The position numbers and the translations under genes are program-made. From DATMRF01 sp035566435 (GTDB lineage: Bacteria > Verrucomicrobiota > Verrucomicrobiia > Limisphaerales > UBA8199), in assembly GCA_035566435.1 (NCBI GenBank), contig DATMRF010000047.1:62001-126000 (forward strand): a stretch of 64,000 nt of DNA, in the 5' to 3' direction. The stretch's first letter is position 1, and every line of letters starts with the position of its first letter. Positions 8,596 through 18,671 of the stretch are shown piece after piece. The notes beneath the pieces are model-generated. The model worked only from the letters and a program-made list of their open reading frames with translations, did not search any database and was not told the DNA's origin.

Positions 8596-9627
8596 ATGAT
8601 CAGAACCGAAAAGCCGACGGCGGACCCAGAACTGAAACAACGAATCCAGGAACTCATTGACTCAAAAGGCGGCGGCTATAACCAGGAAAGCGTCGCGGAC
8701 ATTATCGAAAACGCGCTGAAACTGCTGACGGACGTCGAGGACACCGGCGACGTGCGGGTCATCCAGACGGCGCTGAGGGAATTGCGTTACGCATTCAAGC
8801 TGTTCGCGCCGTACGCCGGCGTGCGCAAGGTCACCATCTTCGGCTCCGCGCGGACGTTGCCGACACGCCAGGAGTACCAGCAAGCCGTCGAGTTCGGGCG
8901 GAAGATCGCCCAGGCCGGCTTCATGGTCATCACCGGCGCCGGTGGCGGCATCATGCAGGCCGGACACGAGGGCGCCGGGCCCGAGAAGAGTTTCGGCGCA
9001 AACATCCGGCTGCCGTGGGAGCAGGCCGCCAACCCCGTCATCCGCGAGGACAAGAAACTCGTCACCTTCAAATACTTCTTCACTCGCAAACTGATCTTCA
9101 TCCGGCACTCGGACGCCATTGCGCTGTTCCCGGGCGGCTTCGGCACGATGGACGAGGGTTACGAGGCCCTTACCCTGATGCAAACCGGCAAGAGCCAACT
9201 GATGCCGCTCGTACTGATCGATCGCCCCGGCGGCACTTATTGGAAAACCTGGGACAAGCATGTCCGCGAACACCTGCTCCGCGATCAACTCATTTCGCCC
9301 GATGACCTGAACCTTTACCAGATCACAGACGACACCGACCAAGCGGTCAAGATCATCACCCGGTTCTATCGCAATTTCCATTCGACGCGTTTCGTCAAAG
9401 ACCTTTTCGTTATCCGTCTCAAGCACGCACCCTCGAAATCCGCCCTTGAGGCCATGAACGAGGATTTTGCGGACATCCTCACCGGTCCGTCCATTGAGCG
9501 CATTGAACCCACCCCCGAGGAGATCGCGGACCAGGATAACATCGAGTTGCCGCGCATCGCGTTCGGTTTCAACCGGCGGGATTATGGACGGCTCAGGCAG
9601 CTCGTTGACGTTCTGAACAGCCTCTAG
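8596..9627 (+). CDS. LOG-family (lysine decarboxylase-like) Rossmann-fold protein
   Basis: A 343-residue LOG-family protein (TIGR00730 type). Many members are cytokinin-riboside phosphoribohydrolases or nucleotide 5'-monophosphate nucleosidases that split ribose phosphate from a base. The two signature loops are present: TGAGGGIMQA (about 113-122) and PGGFGTMDE (about 179-187), with the conserved RKLIFIR segment before the second. The N-terminal 80 residues form a helical extension, and the C-terminal 100 residues extend beyond the minimal 190-residue LOG core, as in the larger bacterial subgroup. An upstream in-frame ATG at 8512 would add 28 low-complexity residues, and I prefer 8596. True substrate unknown. 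Confidence 0.85.
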   Translation: MIRTEKPTADPELKQRIQELIDSKGGGYNQESVADIIENALKLLTDVEDTGDVRVIQTALRELRYAFKLFAPYAGVRKVTIFGSARTLPTRQEYQQAVEFGRKIAQAGFMVITGAGGGIMQAGHEGAGPEKSFGANIRLPWEQAANPVIREDKKLVTFKYFFTRKLIFIRHSDAIALFPGGFGTMDEGYEALTLMQTGKSQLMPLVLIDRPGGTYWKTWDKHVREHLLRDQLISPDDLNLYQITDDTDQAVKIITRFYRNFHSTRFVKDLFVIRLKHAPSKSALEAMNEDFADILTGPSIERIEPTPEEIADQDNIELPRIAFGFNRRDYGRLRQLVDVLNSL

Positions 9628-9687
9628 CCCCCCAGCTTGGCCTTGACCTCAAGCTGATTCCAGGCGAACTTAATGCAGGTTCTGCGT

Positions 9688-10041
9688 GGGGGCGTACTGG
9701 TTTCGACTTAGCAGGTACGCCAGAGGCGGCATGTCGAGGATGGTTCGTCGGCCTCGTTAATCATCGAACCAAAAAATAACAGCTAATCAAGAACTAGCTC
9801 TCGCGGCCTAAGTGCCACGACGTTCGCCGGTGGACACCTGCTACGCCGGACGAACGCAACAGCAGGTTAGGCCGGTGGCGGTGTCTGCGCGTCACCGGTT
9901 GAAATCTTATCCTGCGGGCTAGGCTGGGCGACTCGGTGTCAGGCCGCTATCGCCCGGAAGAAAACTCTCTCCTGACTAAACATGTAGTCGCGGCTGGTAG
10001 ATTTGCCAAGGACGCGGGTTCAACTCCCGCCGCCTCCACCA
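9688..10041 (+). ncRNA. ssrA: transfer-messenger RNA (tmRNA)
   Basis: This is a one-piece tmRNA of 354 nt that rescues stalled ribosomes. The 5' end GGGGGCGTACTGGTTTCGAC pairs with the 3' acceptor strand CGCCTCC, followed by discriminator A and an encoded CCA (10039-10041). The T-arm GCGGGTTCAACTCCCGC is intact. The tag reading frame ends with GCT CTC GCG GCC TAA (9797-9811); reading from GCT at 9782 gives the tag ANQELALAA, with the usual LAA degradation end. The resume codon could be one codon earlier, which would add Thr. The gene follows the LOG-family gene by 60 bp. Confidence 0.95.
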
Positions 10042-10043
10042 TT

Positions 10044-10072
10044 CTTCGTTCGGAGTACAGCAACGAACGAAG
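10044..10072. terminator. hairpin after tmRNA
   Basis: A perfect 9-bp stem, CTTCGTTCG (10044-10052) and CGAACGAAG (10064-10072), with an 11-nt loop, starts three bases after the tmRNA CCA. No T-run follows, so it may protect or help process the 3' end rather than be a classical terminator. The rest of the gap to 10226 holds no recognised gene. Confidence 0.45.
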
Positions 10073-10226
10073 ACTGCCACACCTAAGCCTGTCTGCGGGC
10101 GAAGGCAGGCTCAACCTCCCAACCGAAGGAGCGCTCCGAACTTCGAGTCGGCAAGCCAGTCCAGTCCAGGGCAGGCGCGGGTTTTGCCTCGAGCCGACTG
10201 AAGAATTCAGATCGATGGGCGGCGAA

Positions 10227-10877
10227 TCACCGGCGTGTCCAGACGGTGTCGTAGGGTAACGCGGCGTGGAGGCGGTAACCCTGGTCATGCAAACACGCAG
10301 CCTTTTCTTCATCGTCCGGATTATTCTCGGTGATGATGACTCGCGGCCGATAACGCGCCAGGTTTGTGCCCCGGAGGACGCGCAGGTCATGGCCTTCGGT
10401 GTCGATGGTGAGCAACCCGAACTCGAGTGGAACGTGAAACTCTTCCAACAGCGTCTCCAGCCGGTGCACCTTGACCGGGATACTTTCTCCGGGCGCCCGG
10501 GCCGCATCGCCAAGCATGCCGGGGCAGCCGCTCAGAACCGAACAACTGTCGCCATCATCGTTAGCGTAAGTCTGAAGGTCCAGGTCTCCGGCGTGGTCCG
10601 AGCAAGCCGCGTTTACGATGGTGACGCGGCTGCGTTTTCGGTGGAGGCGCCGGGCCTTGCGGAAAGATACCGGATGAGGTTCGATTAGCAACGCGTGCCA
10701 GCCCCGTGAAATGAACGGGTAGGAGTTGGAACTGTAAAACCCGTCGTTGGCTCCGACATCCACCACCGTGCGTTCCACATCCGCAGGTTACAGCAGGAGC
10801 GGTCCGAGGCTGGCGAATTGCCCGTGCCACGTCGAGTCCCGATACAACAAAAACCGAATCCAATGTTTTAATTTCAC
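10227..10877 (-). pseudogene. FkbM-family methyltransferase broken by an in-frame stop
   Basis: The 3' part encodes a clear FkbM-type SAM-dependent methyltransferase: VVDVGANDGFYS is the SAM-binding loop, LLIEPHP and the late ITENN also match. These enzymes O-methylate sugars or other secondary hydroxyls. An open 183-codon frame begins at GTG 10778, which would leave almost no N-terminal region. Reading on upstream in the same frame gives a convincing N-terminus (KHWIRFLLYRDSTWHGQFAS, then LGPLLL) from a GTG at 10877, interrupted only by TAA at 10788-10790. The gene is therefore either a recent pseudogene or carries a sequencing error. Neighbours (tmRNA, groL) give no pathway context. Confidence 0.7.
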
Positions 10878-11217
10878 AACGCATCCCACCCTGGAATTGC
10901 CAGTGACTTGCGGCGTGCTGAGGCAAGGACTGCTGGTTTGCTGCTTTTCCGGTTGTCGTGGGCATTGTTAGGCGCCGGGGGACCACCGTTAATGCTCCAG
11001 CGGGTGCGAATCGGACGTTCGGAGCGGTCGGTCTTAGACGTAAAGCCACCCGGGCTGTAAAAAATCACTCGGATTTAGTCGGATTTACTCGGATCTGGTC
11101 GGATTTAGTCGGATGCACGTCCCGGCTTCAGGAGCGCGGGGGCGCCAGAGATTGGTCGCGCCAAAACTACTGCAAAGTGGTGCAACGAGCTTGTCCCTCC
11201 GGCTCCTTTGGCAAACC
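10878..11217. other. intergenic region with a 10-bp tandem repeat
   Basis: About 340 bp between the FkbM pseudogene and the groL terminator. I find no gene. The only structure is the 10-bp repeat described separately. Confidence 0.5.
11069..11118 (+). repeat. five-unit 10-bp tandem repeat
   Basis: Units start at 11069, 11079, 11089, 11099 and 11109. Every unit begins TCGGAT; three read TCGGATTTAG or TCGGATTTAC, and the others vary in the last four bases. There are no spacers, so this is not a CRISPR array. Confidence 0.85.
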
Positions 11218-11253
11218 GAAAGAAAAAGCGAGGCTGGCGTGCTCCAGCCTCGC
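11218..11253 (-). terminator. rho-independent terminator of groSL
   Basis: On the minus strand a perfect 10-bp stem (GCGAGGCTGG and CCAGCCTCGC, arms 11228-11237 and 11244-11253) with a 6-nt loop is followed by TTTTTCTTT. It lies about 60 bp past the groL stop. Confidence 0.85.
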
Positions 11254-11278
11254 TCGATTTTATCGATTCCTCCCGGGA

Positions 11279-11312
11279 ACCGTTAAACGACTTAGCGTTT
11301 CAACGCTTCCGG
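11279..11312. repeat. degenerate octamer tract after groL
   Basis: Four loosely similar 8-bp units of CGTTAAAC type lie directly downstream of the groL stop codon. The unit resembles the octamer tracts at 13371, 30021, 35488 and 41955. Similarity here is weak. Confidence 0.4.
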
Positions 11313-11313
11313 C

Positions 11314-12954
<1,641 letters not shown>

Positions 12955-12959
12955 AATTC

Positions 12960-12994
12960 AGTAGATAGTCGATTGTTGATAGTTGATGGTTAAG
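12960..12994. repeat. heptamer tract in the groS-groL gap
   Basis: Five 7-bp units fill the 42-bp gap between groS and groL: AGTAGAT, AGTCGAT, TGTTGAT, AGTTGAT and GGTTAAG. It lies just upstream of the groL start codon. Confidence 0.75.
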
Positions 12995-12996
12995 AA

Positions 12997-13290
12997 TCAC
13001 TCCAGCACGGCGAGGACATCGTCCGAGTTGAGGATCTTGAATTCCTTGCCATCGAGCTTGATTTCCGTGCCGCCGTATTTGCTGACGAGCACGCGGTCAC
13101 CCTTTTTGATTTCGAAGGGAATCTTCTTCCCATCGTCGTTGGTCTTGCCGGTGCCGAGGGCCACGACGAGACTTTCCATAGGTTTTTCCTTGGCGGTGTC
13201 CGGGATGATGATGCCGCCCTTTTTGACTTCCTTCTCTTCGACCGCTTCCACGAGAATGCGGTCGCCGAGGGGTTTAACGTTTAGTGCCAT
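12997..13290 (-). CDS. groS: co-chaperonin GroES
   Basis: This is the 97-residue heptameric lid of the GroEL chamber. It begins with the standard MALNVKPLGDRILVEAVEE, has the mobile loop KKGGIIIPDTAKEKP (about 23-37) and ends LNSDDVLAVLE. It is the first gene of the groS-groL pair, 117 bp downstream of dnaK on the same strand. Heptamer-like GTTGTTT units (13304-13324) precede it, and I saw no CIRCE element. Confidence 0.98.
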   Translation of the reverse strand: MALNVKPLGDRILVEAVEEKEVKKGGIIIPDTAKEKPMESLVVALGTGKTNDDGKKIPFEIKKGDRVLVSKYGGTEIKLDGKEFKILNSDDVLAVLE

Positions 13291-13303
13291 AGTTTGGTTT
13301 TCC

Positions 13304-13324
13304 GTTGTTTGTTGTTGATTTGTG
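13304..13324. repeat. short heptamer tract upstream of groS
   Basis: Three 7-bp units, GTTGTTT, GTTGTTG and ATTTGTG, lie just upstream of the groS start on its leader. With only three units this is weak alone, but it matches the period of the tract in the next intergenic gap. Confidence 0.4.
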
Positions 13325-13370
13325 TCGAATCAAAATCCCGCCGCACTCGCGGAGGGAAATCTGTTTGGAG

Positions 13371-13410
13371 CGTTAAAACGTTAAGAGGTTAAAACGTTCT
13401 AACGTTTCAC
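13371..13410. repeat. octamer tract after dnaK
   Basis: Five units in exact 8-bp register: CGTTAAAA, CGTTAAGA, GGTTAAAA, CGTTCTAA and CGTTTCAC. The tract runs up to the dnaK stop codon in the dnaK-groS gap and is strikingly AT-rich against its surroundings. Confidence 0.8.
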
Positions 13411-15356
13411 GATTTTTTCTCGTCCACCACTTCGGCGTCGATGATCGGGCCTTCGTCTTTCTTGCCGCCGCCCTTGGCTTCGTCTTCGCCGGCCGCTGGG
13501 CCGGCCCCGGGCTGGCCTTGGGCCTTCGCGGCACGGGCTTTTTCGCCAGCCGCCTTATAGAGTTCGGCTGAGACGGCCTGCCAGGCTTCGTTGAGTTTCT
13601 CGCTGGCTGAGCGGATGGCCGCGGCGTCGCTGCCTTTGAGGGCCTCGCGGACTTCTTTGATGGCATCCTCGATCTTGCTCTTGTCCGCGCCGGAGATCTT
13701 GTCGGCGTTGTCCTTGAGCATTTTCTCGGAGCGATAGACGCTGTTATCGGCCTCGTTGCGGAGCTCGATCTGCTCGCGCTGTTTCTTGTCATCTTCTGCG
13801 TGGGACTCGGCGTCTTTGCGCATCTTCTCGATCTCGTCCTTGCTGAGGCCGCTGCTGGCGGTGATGGTGATTTTCTGCTCTTTGCCGGTGCCGAGGTCCT
13901 TGGCGCTGACGTGCAAGATGCCGTTGGCGTCGATGTCGAAAGTGACTTCGATCTGCGGCATGCCTCGCGGGGCGGGGGGGATATCCGTCAGATGGAATTT
14001 GCCGATGGTCTTGTTATCGCGAGCCAACTGCCGTTCGCCCTGGAGGACGTGGATTTCCACGCCCGGTTGATTGTCCGAGGCGGTCGAGAAAATCTCGGAT
14101 TTGCGGGTCGGGATCGTGGTGTTGCGCTCGATGAGTTTGGTGAAGACACCGCCGAGGGTCTCGATGCCCAGAGACAGCGGGGTGACATCCAGCAGGAGCA
14201 CGTCTTTGACCTCGCCCTTAAGCACGCCGGCTTGAATCGCGGCTCCGACGGCAACCACCTCGTCCGGGTTGACGCCCTGGTGAGGGGTCTTGTTGACGAG
14301 GGTGTGGGCGGTTTCCACCACTTTGGGCATGCGGGTCATGCCGCCGACGAGCACCAGCTCGTCGATTTTGTCGGTCGTGACGCCGGCATCGCGCAGGCAG
14401 TTCTTTACCGGGGTAATGGTCCGCTCGAAAAGGTCGTCGCAAAGCTGTTCCATCTTGGCGCGGGTCAGCTTCATACTGATGTGCTTGGGCCCGCTGGCGT
14501 CGGCGGTGATGAAAGGCAGGTTAATCTCATACACCTGCGAGCTGGACAGGGCGATCTTGGCTTTCTCGGCCTCTTCCTTGATGCGTTGAAGAGCGTCGGG
14601 CTGTTTGCGCAGGTCCATCCCGTGCTGTTTTTTGAACTCGTCGAGGATCGAATCCATGATACGGCCATCCCAATCGTCGCCGCCCAAGTGGGTGTCGCCG
14701 TTGGTGGCTTTGACCTCGAAAACGCCGTCCCCGATTTCGAGGACAGAAATATCGAATGTGCCGCCGCCCAGGTCATAGACGGCGATCTCCTCGTCTTTCT
14801 TCTTGTCGAGGCCGTAAGCGAGCGACGCGGCGGTGGGCTCGTTGATGATGCGAAGCACTTCGAGCCCGGCGATCCGGCCGGCGTCCTTCGTGGCCTGGCG
14901 CTGGGAGTCGTTGAAGTAGGCCGGGACAGTGATGACGGCCTGCGTGATTTTCTCACCCAGCCGCATCTCGGCGTCGGTCTTGAGTTTGGCGAGAATCATC
15001 GCGGAAACTTCCGCAGGGCTGAATTGCTTGGGTTTCCCCTCGACTTCGACCTCCACATAAGCGTCGCTATTCGGACCCGAAACCACTTTGTAGGGCACGC
15101 GCTTGCGTTCCTCTTCGACCTCGGTGTATTTGCGGCCCATGAACCGCTTGATGGAGTAAACTGTGTTCCTTGAGTTGGTGACCGCCTGGCGTTTGGCAGC
15201 ATCGCCGACCAGCCGCTCGCCGGTCTTTGTGAACGCCACCACCGACGGCGTGACCCGTCTGCCTTCTGAATTCTCCAGCACAACCGGTTCGCCGCCTTCC
15301 ATGACGGCCATGCACGAATTCGTAGTGCCCAAATCGATTCCAATAACTTTTGCCAT
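13407..15356 (-). CDS. dnaK: molecular chaperone DnaK (Hsp70)
   Basis: A 649-residue Hsp70. It has the ATPase phosphate loop GIDLGTTNSC, IINEPTAASLAYG, DLGGGTFDISVLEI, the linker and substrate domain VLLLDVTPLSLGIET, and an acidic C-terminus (DAEVVDE). The start MAKVIGIDLG at 15356 is preferred over an upstream frame extension because AGGAG sits just before this ATG. grpE and dnaJ are not in the window. The upstream region holds an alternating TGTGCCA/TGGCACA array that could control it. groS and groL follow on the same strand, so this is a chaperone block, probably with more than one promoter. Confidence 0.98.
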   Translation of the reverse strand: MAKVIGIDLGTTNSCMAVMEGGEPVVLENSEGRRVTPSVVAFTKTGERLVGDAAKRQAVTNSRNTVYSIKRFMGRKYTEVEEERKRVPYKVVSGPNSDAYVEVEVEGKPKQFSPAEVSAMILAKLKTDAEMRLGEKITQAVITVPAYFNDSQRQATKDAGRIAGLEVLRIINEPTAASLAYGLDKKKDEEIAVYDLGGGTFDISVLEIGDGVFEVKATNGDTHLGGDDWDGRIMDSILDEFKKQHGMDLRKQPDALQRIKEEAEKAKIALSSSQVYEINLPFITADASGPKHISMKLTRAKMEQLCDDLFERTITPVKNCLRDAGVTTDKIDELVLVGGMTRMPKVVETAHTLVNKTPHQGVNPDEVVAVGAAIQAGVLKGEVKDVLLLDVTPLSLGIETLGGVFTKLIERNTTIPTRKSEIFSTASDNQPGVEIHVLQGERQLARDNKTIGKFHLTDIPPAPRGMPQIEVTFDIDANGILHVSAKDLGTGKEQKITITASSGLSKDEIEKMRKDAESHAEDDKKQREQIELRNEADNSVYRSEKMLKDNADKISGADKSKIEDAIKEVREALKGSDAAAIRSASEKLNEAWQAVSAELYKAAGEKARAAKAQGQPGAGPAAGEDEAKGGGKKDEGPIIDAEVVDEKKS

Positions 15357-15677
15357 AAATTGCTCCTGCTTAGAGACAAAACATCGTAAGTCTCCAAGCA
15401 CCGATGATGCCACGGGGGTGAGTTTCGATATAATATGTTTAACACGAACAGATTAGGATAATAAAGTTGTGTTTTCGGAGAAGTTCAAAAGTGTGCCAAA
15501 AGCGCCATTTTGGCACACGTGTGCCAACGCTGGCACACTTGAATGGCACACCTTGGGGAGGTGGAACCAACTCGCCAAACCGCAGGTTTGTATATTCCCA
15601 AGTCTCAGGCGGGCCCCAATTAGCTGTCTTGGCATCAGCGTCCTTTAGGAAGGCGCCTGGATCCTCAGGGTCGTTGC
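15357..15677. other. dnaK upstream region
   Basis: This 320-bp gap separates the kinase stop from the dnaK start, both on the minus strand. It contains an AT-rich stretch around 15427-15460 that could hold the dnaK promoter, and the half-site array at 15491-15550. I see no gene; the long plus-strand open frame across it has no recognisable content. Confidence 0.6.
15491..15550. promoter_or_regulatory. array of five TGTGCCA/TGGCACA half-sites
   Basis: Half-sites lie at 15492, 15511, 15520, 15531 and 15544 in alternating orientation. They build a perfect 11-bp inverted repeat (15491-15501 with 15508-15518), a perfect 16-bp palindrome (15511-15526) and a third inverted pair, GTGTGCCA and TGGCACAC (15519-15538). 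The array could be a cooperative operator for dnaK, 135-195 bp upstream of its start. It could also form alternative RNA hairpins at the 3' end of the kinase transcript. Confidence 0.75.
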
Positions 15678-18326
15678 TCAGCTTCCTTTGTTGTCCTCGA
15701 GGCCTTCAAGTTTCTTTTGCCACAAAGCCGCTTGATCGGGTTTGCCCCAGTTGCGGTAAAGCTGAACGATGTGGTCCACAGCGGTGCGTTTTTCTTTGGG
15801 TGACATCTCCATGCCATGCAGAAAAAACAAATCCGCTCCTGGCAGCAGGAGTTGTTCGGCCCCAGGGTACTGGCGGCGGGCGACCAGAATGGCGCCCAGC
15901 CAGTTCTCGGCCTGAGCGGCCAGCACGGGCTTGTTTGGGTATTTGTCGCGGAAGAGGACCAGGGCATCCTGCAATAATGGCTCTGCCTCGTCGAACTTAT
16001 CCTGTTGCACCAACACGCGTCCGAGGAGGAGCTTGGTTCGGCCAATGCGTTCGTGGCCCGGCTGCATGGTGCGCAGGCACACGACGAGGGTGTTACTGGC
16101 CGAATTTTGGGCTTCGGCCAGCCGTCCTTCTTCAGCGTACATGCGCGCCAGAATGCTTTGGAGGTGTAAGGGAATAAAATGCTCCTGACCGAACCGGCGA
16201 ACAAACCGAGGGCGCGCTTCATCCAACAGCTTCTCCGCGTCACGAGGGCGGCCTTGAAGGAAGCAGAAAAGGGCGAGATTATCGACGGCATAAAAAGCTT
16301 CGAGGGTTTCAGAAAGGCCGGCGCGTTGCAGACGCACGAGTTCCTCGCTGGCGCATTCCTCCGCCTGGGGCAGCTTGGCTTGGTCGGCCAGCACGATGGA
16401 AAGAGTGCCGAGCGTGCCAATGGTCACATAGTCATCAGGCCCCAGGATCCGTTCGCACAACTTCAGACACTTCCGCGTTTGATCCTCAGCTTCGGGCAGT
16501 TTGCCCTGGGCCCACAAGATATCCGCATAGCAATCCATCGAGGCAAGCGTGTCGCGGTGCCCGACACCGAGCAGCTTCTCGCGGCCCAACCAGGTCTCCC
16601 GGCCCAGCTTCTCCGCCTCGTCATATTTCCTCAGGCCATGGAGGAGGAATTCCGTCAGCGCCTGCTGCGCCGCGAGGGTGTCGCGATTTTGCAGTCCCAG
16701 CGCGTTCCGGCGCAGCCTGACGGCGTCGTGCAGGAGCGGGTCGGCTTGCCTGAGCTGACCTAATTTAGAGTAGGTGCTGCCGAGGGCGAGGCGCAACGTG
16801 GCTTCCAGTTGCGGTTGCCGGGCGATTTCTGGGTTCTTATCGAGTCTGCTGGCCGCCACATCCAGCGCCTCGATCACTGTCACGTTTTTCTCCGGGCCAT
16901 TTTGTTCTGGAGTCGCCTGGCCGAGCAGGTCGTCGGTCAGGAATTTGTTGATCGCCTCCGCCTGCTGCTGAGTGCGCTGGGCCTCGTCACGCTCCCTCCG
17001 TGTGGCTGCTTCGGCGCGGTTCGCTCGCACCGCCTCGAGGGTGCTCGCCACGGCACCCACCAGCAGGGCAATACCGACGACGGCGGCGGCACCGAACGCC
17101 AGCTTGTTTCGCCTCGCCAACTTCTGAAACCGGTAAAACTTGCTTGGCGGCCGGGCGACAACGGGCTCGTCATCAAGGTGCCGCCGGAGATCGGCAACCA
17201 GGCCGTTGGCCGTCTCATAACGGCGTGTTCGGTCCTTCTCCAGGCACTTCATCGCGATCCAATCGAGGTCGCCCTTGAGCAAATGGATCAATTTCGGGGC
17301 GTCGGACGAACGGCGTTTGGCCGTGGTCGTCAGTTCCTCACCCGGCAGCGCCGCCAGCCGCGTGCTGGGCCGCACGGGTTCCTGCTCGCGGATGGTTTTG
17401 CGCATCCCATCAATGCCCGAGGCCATCAGTTGCTTCGCATCGAACGGCGTGCTGCCGGCCAGCAGCTCGTAGAGCAACACGCCCAGGCTGTAGATGTCGC
17501 TGCGGGTGTCGATGTCCAGCCCGCTCATCTCGGCCTGCTCCGGGCTCATGTACGCGGGCGTCCCGATGAACTGATGCAACTGCGTGTAGACGGTCGCGCC
17601 AGTAAGCCGCCCCTCGGTTGCCTTGGCGATGCCGAAGTCGATTACCTTCGGAAGAGGCGCGCCGTCGTGCATCGCCACCAGGATGTTCGAGGGCTTGATG
17701 TCCCGGTGGATGATGCCTTTCTGGTGCGCGTGCTGGATGGCCTGGCAGACCTTGATGAACAGGTCGAGCCGCTCCCCGGTGGATAGGTTATTCTGGTCGC
17801 AGTAGTCGGTGAGGCGGATGCCGCGAACCAGTTCCATCACGAAGTAGGGCCGTCCCTGCTCGGTCGTTCCCGCATCCAACACCTTGGCGATGTTGGGATG
17901 GTCCATTAGTGCCAACGCCTGACGCTCGGCTTCGAACCGGGCGACCACGGCTTTGGTATCCATGCCCAGCTTGATGACCTTGAGCGCCACCCGCCGGCGA
18001 GCCGGCGCGGTCTGCTCCGCCACATAGACCACGCCGCAGCCGCCTTCGCCAACTTTCTCCAGCAGCTTGTAGCGGCCCAGCGTTTGGCCCACGGTTTCAT
18101 CAGGCCCTTCGCCAGCAGGCTCGACTTTCAGGGTCGGCCGAGGGCCTCCCGGTTTCCCGGCGAGCCCACTATTCGTTTGCTCATAGGCGGCCAGCAGGGC
18201 TTCGAGGCGCTGCCGGAACGCGGGATCACCGTGGCAGGCTCCATTCAGGAAGCCGGCGCGCTCGGCGCCGGCCAGTTGGACGGCGGCCTCAAACAGCGTT
18301 TGCTCACGGTCTTGGGCCGGTGGCAT
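15678..18326 (-). CDS. membrane Ser/Thr protein kinase with TPR tail
   Basis: An 882-residue Hanks-type kinase. A short N-terminal helical region precedes the kinase domain (about 85-360) with glycine loop GEGGCGVVY (93-101), ATP lysine in VALKVI (K116), catalytic loop HRDIKPSN (207-214), DFG (230-232) and the SPEQ of the activation segment. A transmembrane helix (KLAFGAAAVVGIALLVGAV, about 403-421) is followed by a coiled-coil-like Arg/Glu-rich stretch and about 400 residues of tetratricopeptide-like helical pairs. This architecture is common in Verrucomicrobia and Planctomycetes, usually beside an ECF sigma factor. None is adjacent here. Confidence 0.93.
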   Translation of the reverse strand: MPPAQDREQTLFEAAVQLAGAERAGFLNGACHGDPAFRQRLEALLAAYEQTNSGLAGKPGGPRPTLKVEPAGEGPDETVGQTLGRYKLLEKVGEGGCGVVYVAEQTAPARRRVALKVIKLGMDTKAVVARFEAERQALALMDHPNIAKVLDAGTTEQGRPYFVMELVRGIRLTDYCDQNNLSTGERLDLFIKVCQAIQHAHQKGIIHRDIKPSNILVAMHDGAPLPKVIDFGIAKATEGRLTGATVYTQLHQFIGTPAYMSPEQAEMSGLDIDTRSDIYSLGVLLYELLAGSTPFDAKQLMASGIDGMRKTIREQEPVRPSTRLAALPGEELTTTAKRRSSDAPKLIHLLKGDLDWIAMKCLEKDRTRRYETANGLVADLRRHLDDEPVVARPPSKFYRFQKLARRNKLAFGAAAVVGIALLVGAVASTLEAVRANRAEAATRRERDEAQRTQQQAEAINKFLTDDLLGQATPEQNGPEKNVTVIEALDVAASRLDKNPEIARQPQLEATLRLALGSTYSKLGQLRQADPLLHDAVRLRRNALGLQNRDTLAAQQALTEFLLHGLRKYDEAEKLGRETWLGREKLLGVGHRDTLASMDCYADILWAQGKLPEAEDQTRKCLKLCERILGPDDYVTIGTLGTLSIVLADQAKLPQAEECASEELVRLQRAGLSETLEAFYAVDNLALFCFLQGRPRDAEKLLDEARPRFVRRFGQEHFIPLHLQSILARMYAEEGRLAEAQNSASNTLVVCLRTMQPGHERIGRTKLLLGRVLVQQDKFDEAEPLLQDALVLFRDKYPNKPVLAAQAENWLGAILVARRQYPGAEQLLLPGADLFFLHGMEMSPKEKRTAVDHIVQLYRNWGKPDQAALWQKKLEGLEDNKGS

Positions 18327-18434
18327 GGGTCATTGGGATTTGCTGCTTTCAACCTACACCCGCCTGCGCGCCACGAAAAGTGTCAATAAACCTATACTTT
18401 AGCGGCCGGTTTGCGCAGTGTGGAGGTGAAGCCT

Positions 18435-18644
18435 ATGAACGCTTCCGAATTCAAATTCTACTGTTCCCATTGTGACCAGCCCTTGAAATGCGACCCCTGC
18501 TACGCCGGCCGTCAGATTCAATGCCCGACGTGCCAGCACCTCATCCGCATTCCCAATCCGCCGGCGGGCACCGGTTTCACCCACGTGGAACCGGAATCCG
18601 GTCACACTTGGGATACGCATCTGCCAAAGGGCCGCAAGGCCTGA
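18435..18644 (+). CDS. small zinc-ribbon protein
   Basis: A 69-residue protein starting MNASEFKFYC. Two CxxC pairs, CSHC (about residues 10-13) and CPTC (about 31-34), form a four-cysteine zinc ribbon, followed by LIRIPNPP. The first pair is followed by DQPLKCDPCYAGRQIQC, a pattern I associate with short verrucomicrobial proteins and with the N-termini of larger membrane proteins there. The tail is polar. The ATG at 18435 is preferred to one 24 bp earlier. It probably binds a protein or nucleic acid; function unknown. Confidence 0.72.
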   Translation: MNASEFKFYCSHCDQPLKCDPCYAGRQIQCPTCQHLIRIPNPPAGTGFTHVEPESGHTWDTHLPKGRKA

Positions 18645-18671
18645 GCAATTGCTGGTCCAGGCAAATAACGG

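Noticed and set aside
11069..11118. CRISPR array
   Set aside because: The 10-bp units are contiguous, with no spacers, and far too short for CRISPR repeats.
13291..13406. CIRCE element upstream of groS
   Set aside because: No TTAGCACTC with inverted partner is present here or upstream of dnaK.
13800..15173. 457-codon plus-strand frame opposite dnaK
   Set aside because: It is the antisense shadow of dnaK without recognisable domains.
15511..15550. Sigma-54 promoter in the TGGCAC repeats
   Set aside because: The GG and GC elements are one base off the required spacing, and the half-sites are better explained as inverted repeats.
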